64,000 bases of DNA, taken from NCBI RefSeq assembly GCF_003610635.1, contig NZ_RAQJ01000005.1, forward strand, positions 114,416 to 178,415, in the 5' to 3' direction. Positions 27,155-35,634 of the stretch are shown in pieces; position 1 is the stretch's first letter; the number at the start of each line of letters is the position of its first letter. Origin of the DNA: Ichthyenterobacterium magnum. GTDB lineage: Bacteria > Bacteroidota > Bacteroidia > Flavobacteriales > Flavobacteriaceae. The notes below the pieces were generated by a model. The model did not search any database. It was not told the DNA's origin and saw only the letters and a program-made list of their open reading frames with translations. A program made the position numbers and the translations under genes.

Positions 27155-27184
27155 GCTAACAAAAACTAAATCAACCAACCAAAA

Positions 27185-27655
27185 TTAATGTCTTTTGTTA
27201 TGTGCTTTCATATGTTTCTTTTTCCCTTTTTGCGAATGACGTTTGCTTTGCATTTTTTCAAATTTTTCAAATTGTTCAGCATTTAATATTGTTTTCATTT
27301 TTTGTTTTGTAGCAATTTGATGATCTAATCGCTCGTTCATCATTTTAAGCTTTTCATCTTTTGATGGTTTTTGCATTTCTTTGCCTTCCATCTTTTTTTC
27401 TCTTTCTGCCATTTTAACCTTTTTTGCTTTAGCTTGTTCTAAATTTAAGGCGTGAATCTCTTTTTGTTGTGCTTTAGTTAGATCTAAATGTAAAGTCATT
27501 TTTTTTGTTTTAAGTGTAGCTATTTCTTCGGCAGAGAAATCTTTTAGCATTTCTTTTCTTTCATGCTTGTCTCCTTTTTGATGATCTCTTTTTTTGTCTT
27601 GAGCAGAAACTTGTAATGTTACTAAAGCGATTGCTATTAGGATTAATTTTTTCAT
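27185..27655 (-). CDS. Spy/CpxP-like periplasmic protein, Lys/Met/His-rich
   Basis: The 156-residue protein has a signal peptide (ending TLQVSAQD). The mature part is highly charged and helical, with LDLTKAQQKEIHALNLEQ near residue 57 and TILNAEQFEKFEKMQ near residue 123, both typical of LTxxQ-motif Spy proteins. The tail is rich in Lys and His (KKHMKAHNKRH) and the middle in Met, which might bind metal. Spy-type proteins act as periplasmic chaperones or stress sensors. No sensor kinase is adjacent. Confidence 0.7.
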   Translation of the reverse strand: MKKLILIAIALVTLQVSAQDKKRDHQKGDKHERKEMLKDFSAEEIATLKTKKMTLHLDLTKAQQKEIHALNLEQAKAKKVKMAEREKKMEGKEMQKPSKDEKLKMMNERLDHQIATKQKMKTILNAEQFEKFEKMQSKRHSQKGKKKHMKAHNKRH

Positions 27656-27713
27656 TATATAACTGTTTTTATGTTTGTTGCTTCTTTGACTTTTTTAAAC
27701 AACTAAGGTTTAA

Positions 27714-29243
27714 TTAGTTTGTTAGTTTTAACGCCTTATTAACGTTTTTACTTTTTTTAATTAAGTTTAAGGTTGTTGTATATAATGGTTTGTTTTCCAT
27801 TTTACTTTTTAGCCAAGCATAGAAACTCATAACAAATATGTCTTCACGGTTGGCTTCAATCCATTTAAAAGACTGTTTGACTTTATCTTTAAATTCTATG
27901 GAAGTGACATCTTGAGGTTGCTTGTAGTAAGACTCAACTAAGTTTAAATAGGTAATGACGCGTTTTTGATTAATTTGTTTTAAATATTTGTAATAATTAC
28001 GTTTGAAGCTTAAAAGACGAGATTCTACCAAGTCAATATTTTGTAATTCTATATGTAGTATGATTTCGATAAGATTTTTTTTAATAACCCATTCTTTTCC
28101 TGCCTTTTCTGTGTACCATTTGTCTGTGTGATAAAATTTAGAAAAAATACCTTGTGCTTTTTTGTATTCTTTTTTTTGAATGTAAAACATGACTAAGCTT
28201 AAGTAAATGTCTAATAAAGATTCGGTATCTGCATGTTTAGGTATTTTAAACAATTCAAGCAGTTCTATAGCTTTGTCTTGCTGGTTACTATAGTTAAGAT
28301 TTAAGCCTTGTAGCAAATTGTATTTAAGTTTAAAGCTGTTATAGTTTTTTTTTTGTTTTGTTTGCATTTGCTGGTGCATCTCATGTAAATATAGCATTGA
28401 GGCTTTAAATTTTTTATTCCTAAATAAAGTATTAGCAATCATATATAATACCTCTATGTGATAGAACAGCTGCTTGTCAATACTTTTGTGGTTTTTGATA
28501 GATTTGTAGGTGTTAATCAAAAAGGGTTCAATCTTTAAATAGTCGTTAGTTACAAAAGCAGAAATGCTAACAATAGTCATTAGTTGGTATAGTGACTTAA
28601 ACGACATAGATTCAGTAATGTTAATGTTGTGTTCTTTTAAAGTGTTGTTTAAAAGTATTTCAAAATCGATAACCTCACCTTTATAAGTAATGTCATTAAG
28701 TGTTTGTCTAATCTTTGCATAAACAATATTAAGTTGGTCTTCTAGAAAGTGGTTTTTTTGATTGGCTTTAAAAGCGTTTATAAGTTCATCTATATTTATA
28801 GATGGATTTGTGTAAGCGTATTGAATTTTTGTGTGATATATTTCATTTAAGATAGGGAATAGGTGGTGTTCCTTTGCTAAGGTTTCAGCTTTGTCTAGAA
28901 TTTTATATGCTACTATTGGTTTTTTGTGTAATAAGAATGTGCGCGAAGCCAAAATGTATTTTATAATCTGCATATCTATAGAATTCTCCTCTTCCAAATT
29001 TATATTAGCAATAAAATCAATGAGTGATTGGTAAAGTCTTTTACGAAGCGCATGATAGGCTCCTTTTTTATTGTTTTTGTAAAGTTTTTGACAGATAGCT
29101 GTAGATGACAATTCTTCTTTTGTTAAGAGTTTAAATAGCTGAATGTTTTTAGTGTCATTTCGTTTGTTTTTTTTCTCCAAGTAAGATATGAAACGCTGTT
29201 GCTCTTCATTTGAAAAAGTGGAAATAATAGCTTCTATATTCAT
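27714..29243 (-). CDS. Cytoplasmic helical-repeat (TPR-like) protein of unknown function
   Basis: The 509-residue protein lacks a signal peptide and membrane segments. The N-terminus (STFSNEEQQRFISYLEKKNK, then AYHALRKRLYQSLIDFI) looks like a small folded domain. The rest is a string of amphipathic helices resembling divergent TPRs (AYKILDKAETLAKEHHL, YLSLVMFYIQKKEYKKAQGI). I recognise no named family. It is divergent from the peptide/membrane cassette at 29398 across 154 bases, so regulation of that cassette is possible, but there is no DNA-binding motif to support it. Confidence 0.6.
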   Translation of the reverse strand: MNIEAIISTFSNEEQQRFISYLEKKNKRNDTKNIQLFKLLTKEELSSTAICQKLYKNNKKGAYHALRKRLYQSLIDFIANINLEEENSIDMQIIKYILASRTFLLHKKPIVAYKILDKAETLAKEHHLFPILNEIYHTKIQYAYTNPSINIDELINAFKANQKNHFLEDQLNIVYAKIRQTLNDITYKGEVIDFEILLNNTLKEHNINITESMSFKSLYQLMTIVSISAFVTNDYLKIEPFLINTYKSIKNHKSIDKQLFYHIEVLYMIANTLFRNKKFKASMLYLHEMHQQMQTKQKKNYNSFKLKYNLLQGLNLNYSNQQDKAIELLELFKIPKHADTESLLDIYLSLVMFYIQKKEYKKAQGIFSKFYHTDKWYTEKAGKEWVIKKNLIEIILHIELQNIDLVESRLLSFKRNYYKYLKQINQKRVITYLNLVESYYKQPQDVTSIEFKDKVKQSFKWIEANREDIFVMSFYAWLKSKMENKPLYTTTLNLIKKSKNVNKALKLTN

Positions 29244-29340
29244 TATTTAATCGTCAGTATAAATTCAGTTATGATATTAAATATAGTAATTAATACTAAT
29301 AATTATAAGTATATATCGTCAGTTTTTAATTAAAAGTGTG

Positions 29341-29371
29341 TTTGGCTTATGCTTGAATAGTTGCAGATTTG
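29341..29371 (+). promoter_or_regulatory. Promoter for the peptide/membrane cassette
   Basis: TTTG at 29341-29344 is followed after exactly 19 bases by CAGATTTG at 29364-29371, one base off TAnnTTTG. The start codon of the peptide gene is 26 bases further on. Confidence 0.6.
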
Positions 29372-29397
29372 CCTTGTAATCATCAAAACAAAACAAA

Positions 29398-29556
29398 ATG
29401 AAACAGTTTATTAAAGTCACATTATTTATAGTCGCTCTTAGTAGTATTGTAATCTATTCTAAAACCATTTCTAATGAAATCATTAAAAGCTATAACCAAT
29501 GTGTTTCATACATGGCAAATAATACGGTTAATAGTTCTACAGTATTAGGGATTTAA
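29398..29556 (+). CDS. 52-residue exported or membrane peptide, unknown
   Basis: This short ORF starts MKQFIKVTLFIVALSSIVIY, a strong signal or single membrane helix, and ends with about 30 polar residues containing one cysteine (SYNQCVSYMANNTV). It has its own good promoter, and its stop is one base before the next ATG, so translation coupling is likely. I recognise no family. The precise spacing and promoter are the reasons for calling it a gene. Confidence 0.6.
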   Translation: MKQFIKVTLFIVALSSIVIYSKTISNEIIKSYNQCVSYMANNTVNSSTVLGI

Positions 29557-29557
29557 T

Positions 29558-30025
29558 ATGAGACTCAAGCAAGTAAATATGGCATTTATTGTCACTATAG
29601 CAATTTCGGTTGTTGTATTTATGTATTTTGTGTTTTTAGGGTACGACGAAATAAAAACGTTTAAAGATGTGATTAAAATAATAGCATCTATTTTGTTTCC
29701 GCTACCAATGTTATTTTTTGTTCGTTTTATTTTAATTGAACATTTTTTACCAAAAAACACAGATGAGTATAAATTAAAAAACCAACAGCCAGCAACTATT
29801 TTATTGGTGTTGGCGGTAGTAATAGGAGTTGCTATTATGCAACTGATAGAGTATCTCACAAATCAAAAGTTAGAAGACAATCTCATATTTGCTCATCTCA
29901 TTAATTCAACCACAATTAGTAGCTATGTGCTTAACTATATTATATATAACAATTTAAGAGTTAACGGAATTTTAAGCGGAGTTTTATTGGCATTAGCAAC
30001 GCATGTATTCTTTTTATCCACATAA
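29558..30025 (+). CDS. Four-helix membrane protein, unknown
   Basis: The 155-residue protein has membrane segments near residues 9-28, 38-62, 80-102 and 136-153, with charged loops. No conserved enzyme or transporter motif is visible. It follows the 52-residue peptide gene by one base and precedes another membrane protein by 34 bases. Confidence 0.7.
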   Translation: MRLKQVNMAFIVTIAISVVVFMYFVFLGYDEIKTFKDVIKIIASILFPLPMLFFVRFILIEHFLPKNTDEYKLKNQQPATILLVLAVVIGVAIMQLIEYLTNQKLEDNLIFAHLINSTTISSYVLNYIIYNNLRVNGILSGVLLALATHVFFLST

Positions 30026-30059
30026 TTAATATAAAGTTTAATCATCAAAAATTAAAATT

Positions 30060-30542
30060 ATGAATCCAATTATTCAACATTCAAAACCAAAAAGTAATTC
30101 TAGTAAAAGAGAGTTGTTGTTTACGTTTCAATCTATTATTGTAACTGGTTTATTAGCTTTTACAACTATTGCATTTTTTTTCTATAATGATTTGTCGATA
30201 GTAAAAGGGATTAAAGTCATTTTTGCTCCTTTTTTATCAGTTGTTCCTTTGTTGTTTATTCTCTCCATTCTTAGAGATTTAAGAAAAGGATTTGTTGAAG
30301 GCAATTATAGTAAGAATCAAATTATTAAGTTCTGTTTAATTACAGTTGGAATTACTATTGCTTTTACAGGAATTACTTTTTTACTATCAAAAATTGGCGC
30401 GTTAGAAATTTTATTAGCGGCCATTATTGCAATATTGAGCACCGTTTTCTTCTTAAAAAGCAAGATTAAAGATATTTTAGGAATGAGTATTGTTACAGGA
30501 ATTGCTGAAGGTATCATCGTTTATATGATTTTTTTGTTTTGA
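30060..30542 (+). CDS. Four- or five-helix membrane protein, unknown
   Basis: The 160-residue protein has a polar N-terminus (about 22 residues) and hydrophobic segments near 24-44, 50-68, 88-108, 113-131 and 142-160. I recognise no family. The size and layout resemble the preceding gene, but clear sequence repetition is not visible. It ends the three-gene cassette. Confidence 0.7.
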   Translation: MNPIIQHSKPKSNSSKRELLFTFQSIIVTGLLAFTTIAFFFYNDLSIVKGIKVIFAPFLSVVPLLFILSILRDLRKGFVEGNYSKNQIIKFCLITVGITIAFTGITFLLSKIGALEILLAAIIAILSTVFFLKSKIKDILGMSIVTGIAEGIIVYMIFLF

Positions 30543-30630
30543 TGATTGGTTAGTTAACCCAAAACCTCGTGGTTTTTTTTGAATTGCGAGGTTTTAAATT
30601 TATTGCGAGGTCTAAATAAAAACATAGAAC

Positions 30631-30661
30631 CTTGTATTAATGTTCAAATTAGCTAACTTTG
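30631..30661 (+). promoter_or_regulatory. Promoter for the M49-like peptidase gene
   Basis: CTTG at 30631-30634 is followed by exactly 19 bases and TAACTTTG at 30654-30661, an exact TAnnTTTG. It lies 26 bases before the ATG at 30688, which rules out the earlier in-frame start at 30640. Confidence 0.7.
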
Positions 30662-30687
30662 AAACAAATCAAAACACAAAATTTCTA

Positions 30688-32328
30688 ATGAAAAAAGTAA
30701 TAGTATTATTTATGATTTCTGTATTTGTTTTGTCTTGTAAAGAAGAGAAAAAAGAAATTGTAGAACCTGTAGTTGAATCGCAAACTGAAATGGAAAAAAA
30801 CTTAAGTAAATATGTTACTGTAAAACTCACATCAGATTTAAGTAAGATTACAGATAAAGAGCGTGAAATGCTTCCAATTCTTATCAAAGCAGCAAATAAA
30901 ATGAATAATCTGTTTTGGTATGAGTCTTATGGTGATAAAACAGAATTATTAAATTCTATTTCTGATGCAGATACAAAAGCTTACGTTAAAATTAATTATG
31001 GTCCTTGGGATCGTTTAAATGGTAATGCTTCATTTGTAGAAGGCATTGGTGCAAAACCATTAGGAGCAAACTACTATCCAAAAGATATGACAAAGGAAGA
31101 GTTTGAAGCTGCAGACCTTGAAAATAAATCTAGTATTTACAATTTTGTACGTCGCGATGAAAACGGAAAACTATTTACAATTCCTTTTCATAAACAATTT
31201 GAAAACGAAGTTAAAGAAGTTTCTGTATTGTTACTTGAAGCTTCAAAACTAGCAGAAGATGCAGGACTCAAAAAATATCTTGAGTTGAGAGCACAAGCAT
31301 TACTAGATGATAATTACCAACCTAGTGATTTAGCGTGGATGGATATGAAAACAAACACACTAGACATTGTAATTGGTCCAATAGAAACTTACGAAGATCA
31401 ACTATTTGGTAATAAAGCAGCTCACGAAGGTTATGTGTTAATTAAAGATCAAGAATGGAGTAAGCGATTAGCAAAATTTAGTGCGTATTTGCCAGAGCTA
31501 CAAGTAGGCTTGCCAGTTGACGAAAAGTATAAAAAAGAAACACCAGGTACAGATAGTGATCTTAATGCATACGACGTAGTGTTTTATGCTGGTGATTGTA
31601 ATTCTGGAAGCAAAACTATTGCTATTAACTTACCAAATGATGAAGAAGTACAGTTGCAAAAAGGAACACGTAGACTTCAGCTTAAAAATGCAATGCAAGC
31701 TAAATTTGATAAGATTTTAGTGCCAATATCTGAGGTTTTAATTGAAGAAAGTCAACGTAAGCATATTACATTTGATGCGTTTTTTGCTAATACAATGTTT
31801 CATGAAGTAGCTCACGGACTTGGTATAAAAAACACAATTAACGGAAAAGGAACAGTAAGAACCGCACTTAAAGAGCACTCAAGCGCTTTAGAAGAAGGTA
31901 AGGCTGATATTCTTGGTTTATACATGATACAACAGCTAAATGCAAAAGGTGAGTTAAAAGAAGATCTAAAAGATAACATGGTTACATTTATGGCAGGAAT
32001 TTTCCGATCTGTACGTTTTGGAGCATCATCTGCGCATGGTAAAGCCAATATGATTCGTTTTAATTTCTTTAAAGAAAAAGGCGCTTTTACAAGAAACCAA
32101 GATGGAACTTACAAAGTAAATTTTGATAAAATGGAAGACGCTATGGAAGAGTTATCTAATGTTATTTTAACACTTCAAGGTAATGGAGATTATAATGGTG
32201 TTGCTTTATTAGTTAAAGAAAAAGGAGTTATTTCACCAGAACTTCAAGCAGATTTAGATCGTTTAAGTGAAGCTAATATTCCTGTTGATGTTATTTTTGA
32301 TCAAGGTGTAAAAGCTTTAGGTCTATAA
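30688..32328 (+). CDS. M49-like (dipeptidyl peptidase III-type) zinc peptidase lipoprotein
   Basis: The 546-residue protein begins MKKVIVLFMISVFVLSCKEE, a lipoprotein signal. The body resembles bacterial relatives of dipeptidyl peptidase III: INYGPWDRL early, AGDCNSGSKTIAINLPND in the middle, HEVAHGLG at H372-E373-H376 and EEGKAD near residue 402. Canonical M49 enzymes carry HExxGH and EExRAE; here the first motif is one residue shorter (HExxH) and the second is EEGKAD. A zinc peptidase is likely, but dipeptidyl peptidase activity is not assured. The start is set by the signal peptide and by the promoter just upstream. Confidence 0.8.
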   Translation: MKKVIVLFMISVFVLSCKEEKKEIVEPVVESQTEMEKNLSKYVTVKLTSDLSKITDKEREMLPILIKAANKMNNLFWYESYGDKTELLNSISDADTKAYVKINYGPWDRLNGNASFVEGIGAKPLGANYYPKDMTKEEFEAADLENKSSIYNFVRRDENGKLFTIPFHKQFENEVKEVSVLLLEASKLAEDAGLKKYLELRAQALLDDNYQPSDLAWMDMKTNTLDIVIGPIETYEDQLFGNKAAHEGYVLIKDQEWSKRLAKFSAYLPELQVGLPVDEKYKKETPGTDSDLNAYDVVFYAGDCNSGSKTIAINLPNDEEVQLQKGTRRLQLKNAMQAKFDKILVPISEVLIEESQRKHITFDAFFANTMFHEVAHGLGIKNTINGKGTVRTALKEHSSALEEGKADILGLYMIQQLNAKGELKEDLKDNMVTFMAGIFRSVRFGASSAHGKANMIRFNFFKEKGAFTRNQDGTYKVNFDKMEDAMEELSNVILTLQGNGDYNGVALLVKEKGVISPELQADLDRLSEANIPVDVIFDQGVKALGL

Positions 32329-32350
32329 TCACTATATGATATTTTTATAA

Positions 32351-32382
32351 AAAGGCTTTGGTTTTTACTAAAGCCTTTTTTA
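32351..32382. terminator. Terminator after the M49-like gene
   Basis: AAAGGCTTT at 32351-32359 pairs perfectly with AAAGCCTTT at 32370-32378, followed by a T-run. It lies inside a longer in-frame extension of the next ORF, which supports the later start at 32421. Confidence 0.85.
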
Positions 32383-32420
32383 GTTTTAATTTTATATCTT
32401 GTTACAGTAAACCTTTTTTA

Positions 32421-33299
32421 ATGGCTTATTGGATATCCACTATAGTTACCATCTTAATTATCTATATAGCAATAAGTATAGCATTATATTATTTGCAAGA
32501 TTACATGTTGTTTAAGCCAGAAAAACTACCTAAAGATTTTCAGTTTGATTACGAAAACCAAGTTACCAAAGAATATAATTTAGAAACTAGAGATGGCGCC
32601 ATTATAAACGGCTTGCGTTTTTTTCCGAAAGGAGAAAGTAAAGGTGTTGTGTTATATTTAAAAGGAAACTCTAAGAGTATTAAAGGTTGGGGAAAATTTG
32701 CTGTAGACTTTACAAGACATGGTTATAATGTATTTATGGTAGATTATAGAGGCTTTGGTAAAAGTACAGGGCGGCGTTCTCAAAAAGCAATAAAAAGAGA
32801 TTTGCAAGTTGTTTATAATAAAATAAAGGAGAAAACAAGCGAAAATCACATCATACTTTATGGGCGTTCATTAGGCTCTGGATTTGCTACAAAATTAGCG
32901 TCAACCAATCATCCAAAGATGCTTATTCTTGATGCGCCTTATTATAGTTTAACCAAAGTAACAGCACGTTATATGCCTTTTATGCCTTTATCGTTGCTCA
33001 TTAAATATCCTTTGCCAACCTATAAATGGTTAAAGTATGTACAGTGTCCAATTCATATCATTCATGGTACTGATGATAAGTTGATTCCTTTTAAAAGTAG
33101 TGTCAAATTATCACAAATAAATCCTAAGCTTACCAAACTACATTCAGTTATTGGTGGCGGACATAAAAATTTAAATAACTACGAGTCGTATCATAAAATG
33201 TTAGATGATATACTCAATAGAGAACCAAAAACAATAGATTTAGAAAGCACAAGTATTAATGTTATACACTCTTCAAAAAAAACTAAAAAAAAGACTTAA
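32421..33299 (+). CDS. Membrane-anchored alpha/beta hydrolase, copy 1 (altered oxyanion motif)
   Basis: It begins MAYWISTIVTILIIYIAI, an N-terminal membrane anchor, after the upstream terminator. The alpha/beta hydrolase fold (BEM46/YfhR-like) has the nucleophile in YGRSLGSG, an acidic residue in IHGTDDKLIPF and a histidine in GGGHKNL. At the oxyanion loop it reads LKGNSK where the next gene has FHGNAG, so the usual histidine is replaced by lysine. The last 14 codons overlap the start of the second hydrolase by 41 bases. The substrate is unknown. Confidence 0.8.
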   Translation: MAYWISTIVTILIIYIAISIALYYLQDYMLFKPEKLPKDFQFDYENQVTKEYNLETRDGAIINGLRFFPKGESKGVVLYLKGNSKSIKGWGKFAVDFTRHGYNVFMVDYRGFGKSTGRRSQKAIKRDLQVVYNKIKEKTSENHIILYGRSLGSGFATKLASTNHPKMLILDAPYYSLTKVTARYMPFMPLSLLIKYPLPTYKWLKYVQCPIHIIHGTDDKLIPFKSSVKLSQINPKLTKLHSVIGGGHKNLNNYESYHKMLDDILNREPKTIDLESTSINVIHSSKKTKKKT

Positions 33300-34083
33300 A
33301 AAAGTACTAGCAATTCTTTTAGGGTTATACATTATGATTGGAACGTCACTCTATTTTTTACAAGAAAAACTATTGTTTTTGCCTACGGTTTTAGAGCAAG
33401 ATTATGTCTATAATTTTTCACATCCATTTGAAGAATTATTTTTAAAAACAGATAGTGATGCAGTTATAAATGCAATCCATTTTAAAGTTGAAAATCCTAA
33501 AGGTGTTATTCTTTATTTTCATGGAAATGCAGGAGATTTAAGTCGTTGGGGAAAAATTACAGAGCATTTTGTTGCTAAGCAATATGATGTTTTGGTGATG
33601 GATTATAGAACTTACGGAAAAAGTATTGGTAAATTAAACGAAGCAGTTTTTTATAAAGATGCACAGTTTTGTTATAACTATTTAAAAGCACGTTATAATG
33701 AAAATGAAATTTCTGTTTATGGACGTTCTTTAGGAACAGGAATAGCTGCATTTATTGCTTCAAAAAATAAACCAAAGCAATTAATTTTGGAAACACCTTA
33801 TTATAGTATTGTAGATGTAGCTAAACATCGTTTCCCTATATTTCCAGTAGCGCAATTATTAAAATATAGATTTCCTTCTAACGAATTTATTAAGGAAGTA
33901 AACTGCCCAATTTATATATTTCATGGTACAGATGATGCTGTTGTACCATATAGTTCTGGCGAAAAATTATTTAATACTATTCCTAAAGCGCAAGTAGAGT
34001 TTATAACTATTGATGGTGGTAGTCATAATAATTTAAATGCGTATGACGCTTATCACGAAACAATTAATGAGATATTAAAATAG
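33259..34083 (+). CDS. Membrane-anchored alpha/beta hydrolase, copy 2
   Basis: The 274-residue protein starts with a lysine-rich stretch and a membrane helix (AILLGLYIMIGTSLYFL). The hydrolase domain has the standard HGNAG oxyanion loop, the nucleophile in YGRSLGTG, FHGTDDAVVPY and the catalytic-type histidine in GGSHNNLN. It is clearly paralogous to the preceding gene along its length (TPYYSIVDVAKHRFPIFP versus APYYSLTKVTARYMPFMP). The start overlaps the upstream gene by 41 bases in another frame, so the pair is probably translationally coupled. The substrate is unknown. Confidence 0.82.
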   Translation: MLYTLQKKLKKRLKKVLAILLGLYIMIGTSLYFLQEKLLFLPTVLEQDYVYNFSHPFEELFLKTDSDAVINAIHFKVENPKGVILYFHGNAGDLSRWGKITEHFVAKQYDVLVMDYRTYGKSIGKLNEAVFYKDAQFCYNYLKARYNENEISVYGRSLGTGIAAFIASKNKPKQLILETPYYSIVDVAKHRFPIFPVAQLLKYRFPSNEFIKEVNCPIYIFHGTDDAVVPYSSGEKLFNTIPKAQVEFITIDGGSHNNLNAYDAYHETINEILK

Positions 34084-34105
34084 GAAGTTTAAAATATGCC
34101 TGCTA

Positions 34106-35359
34106 TTATAATGTATCTAGGTATTCTTCAATAAGAGAAACGCCTTCATCATGAATTATAGTTGTGCCAATAAATGGCATGCTAAACCCAGGAATTACAT
34201 TAGCTATTCTAGCAGAAATTTGAAAACGTTGACTATAAATGTTAGAATCATCAAACGATGTTTCGTAGCCTAATCTTAAGCTAGATTGCAATTCGCAATA
34301 ACCACCTTCAATATGGCAATGGGCACAATTAATATCTAAATACGCTCTTGTGCGTTCTTCTAAGGTATAGTTTGTGTCGTTGGTCCAATCTGGTAAAACG
34401 CTTACAGTATTTGGATCGGTAACACCATCTAGTAAATCGCTATCAATTAAGGCTTGTAATTGGTTAGTACCATTAACACTAAAGTTTAGAGTTCTTAGCT
34501 TAGGGCCAATTGGCGTTGCATTTCCGTTAATTTGATGACACGTAAAGCAGTCTGTACTTGATGGGATTTTGTAGGTAATAGTATTAGTATCACCATCTGA
34601 GTCTATCCATGTAGTAGGAACATCGCCTCCATCTGTATCTAAAACGGCATCTGTTTGACTTTCGTTCCATTTATAATTACCGAGTTCCCAATTGCCATCT
34701 TGTTTTATAAGAATTCTTGTTTCTATTATTTTTTTTCCAAGAGATTCATCTCTTTCATCTATATTATAATAAAATGTTTTAGCAATTAAAGTATTTTCAG
34801 GAAACAATGGTAAGCCATCACCATCATAAGTTAATTTTTCTCCTAAAGGAAGGACTATAAAGCGTTGTTTATGCGCATAGTCTGAAAACAGTCTTGAGTT
34901 TAAGTCATATTCAAAAGCATAAATACTAGGATTTAAATCAGCCAAATCTCCAGTAAAAAGATTCAATTCAGATAAATTAGTTCTATACTCAGCAATTACA
35001 GGATTTGGTAATGTTGTAAAGCTAAACACATCAGAACTCAAGCTTACATTACTCGCACTACAAACAACTTGTACATACACATCGTAAGTTGTGTTTGCTA
35101 CTAGATTACTAAGTGTAGCTGTAGTTTCAATATCTAAAATAACAGTGCCAGTACCTAAGGCAAAACCAGAAATGCCGTATTCTAAAATATATGACGATGC
35201 ATTATTAGCATCTTCCCAAGTTATATTTGCTGTTGTGTCTGTAATATCACTTGATGATATATTTGTTGCCTTTTCACATAATGCAATGGTATCATCATCG
35301 TCATTAAAACATCCAACAAGAAATATGGAAAGAATAAATATTAGGCTGAGTTTTTTCAT
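34106..35359 (-). CDS. Dihaem-motif lipoprotein with Fn3-like domain (TIGR03806 type)
   Basis: The 417-residue protein has a lipoprotein signal (FLVGCFND), an Fn3-like domain near residues 30-115 (ITWEDANNASSYILEYGI) and a large C-terminal part with two c-type haem-binding motifs, CFTCH and CAHCH. The RLFSDYAHKQRFIVLP, DCFTCHQINGN and LDINCAHCH elements resemble the TIGR03806 family of envelope proteins of unknown function. Haem attachment would occur outside the cytoplasm. An electron-transfer or redox role is inference. It faces away from lysS and has no obvious partner. Confidence 0.8.
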   Translation of the reverse strand: MKKLSLIFILSIFLVGCFNDDDDTIALCEKATNISSSDITDTTANITWEDANNASSYILEYGISGFALGTGTVILDIETTATLSNLVANTTYDVYVQVVCSASNVSLSSDVFSFTTLPNPVIAEYRTNLSELNLFTGDLADLNPSIYAFEYDLNSRLFSDYAHKQRFIVLPLGEKLTYDGDGLPLFPENTLIAKTFYYNIDERDESLGKKIIETRILIKQDGNWELGNYKWNESQTDAVLDTDGGDVPTTWIDSDGDTNTITYKIPSSTDCFTCHQINGNATPIGPKLRTLNFSVNGTNQLQALIDSDLLDGVTDPNTVSVLPDWTNDTNYTLEERTRAYLDINCAHCHIEGGYCELQSSLRLGYETSFDDSNIYSQRFQISARIANVIPGFSMPFIGTTIIHDEGVSLIEEYLDTL

Positions 35360-35583
35360 GGTTTGGGGTTAATATAATCTTATTAATAGCGAAACGAAAG
35401 TAATAAAAAAGTTGATTTATAACATATTAAATCGATATGAAGTCTCTTTTTTGCTATAAAATTAAGCTAAACGCTCTTATTAATGAGTTTTTTTTTAAGT
35501 ATACTACTAATTTAATGAATATTAATGAAGTGACGAACCTATAATTTTTTTTGTATTAATACCTGTTACAAGATGCCAGAAAA

Positions 35584-35611
35584 AAAGGATTTACACAACT
35601 GTAAATCCTTT
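35584..35611 (-). terminator. Terminator after lysS
   Basis: AAAGGATTTACA at 35584-35595 pairs with TGTAAATCCTTT at 35600-35611, a 12-bp perfect stem with a T-run on the minus strand. It is 23 bases downstream of the lysS stop. I see no gene in 35360-35634. Confidence 0.88.
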
Positions 35612-35634
35612 ATCTATATTATATGGTTTTATTT

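Noticed and set aside
30640..30687. Early start for the M49-like lipoprotein
   Set aside because: The signal peptide begins at 30688 and a good promoter lies across the extension.
32358..32420. Early start for the first alpha/beta hydrolase
   Set aside because: The extension crosses the terminator of the previous gene.
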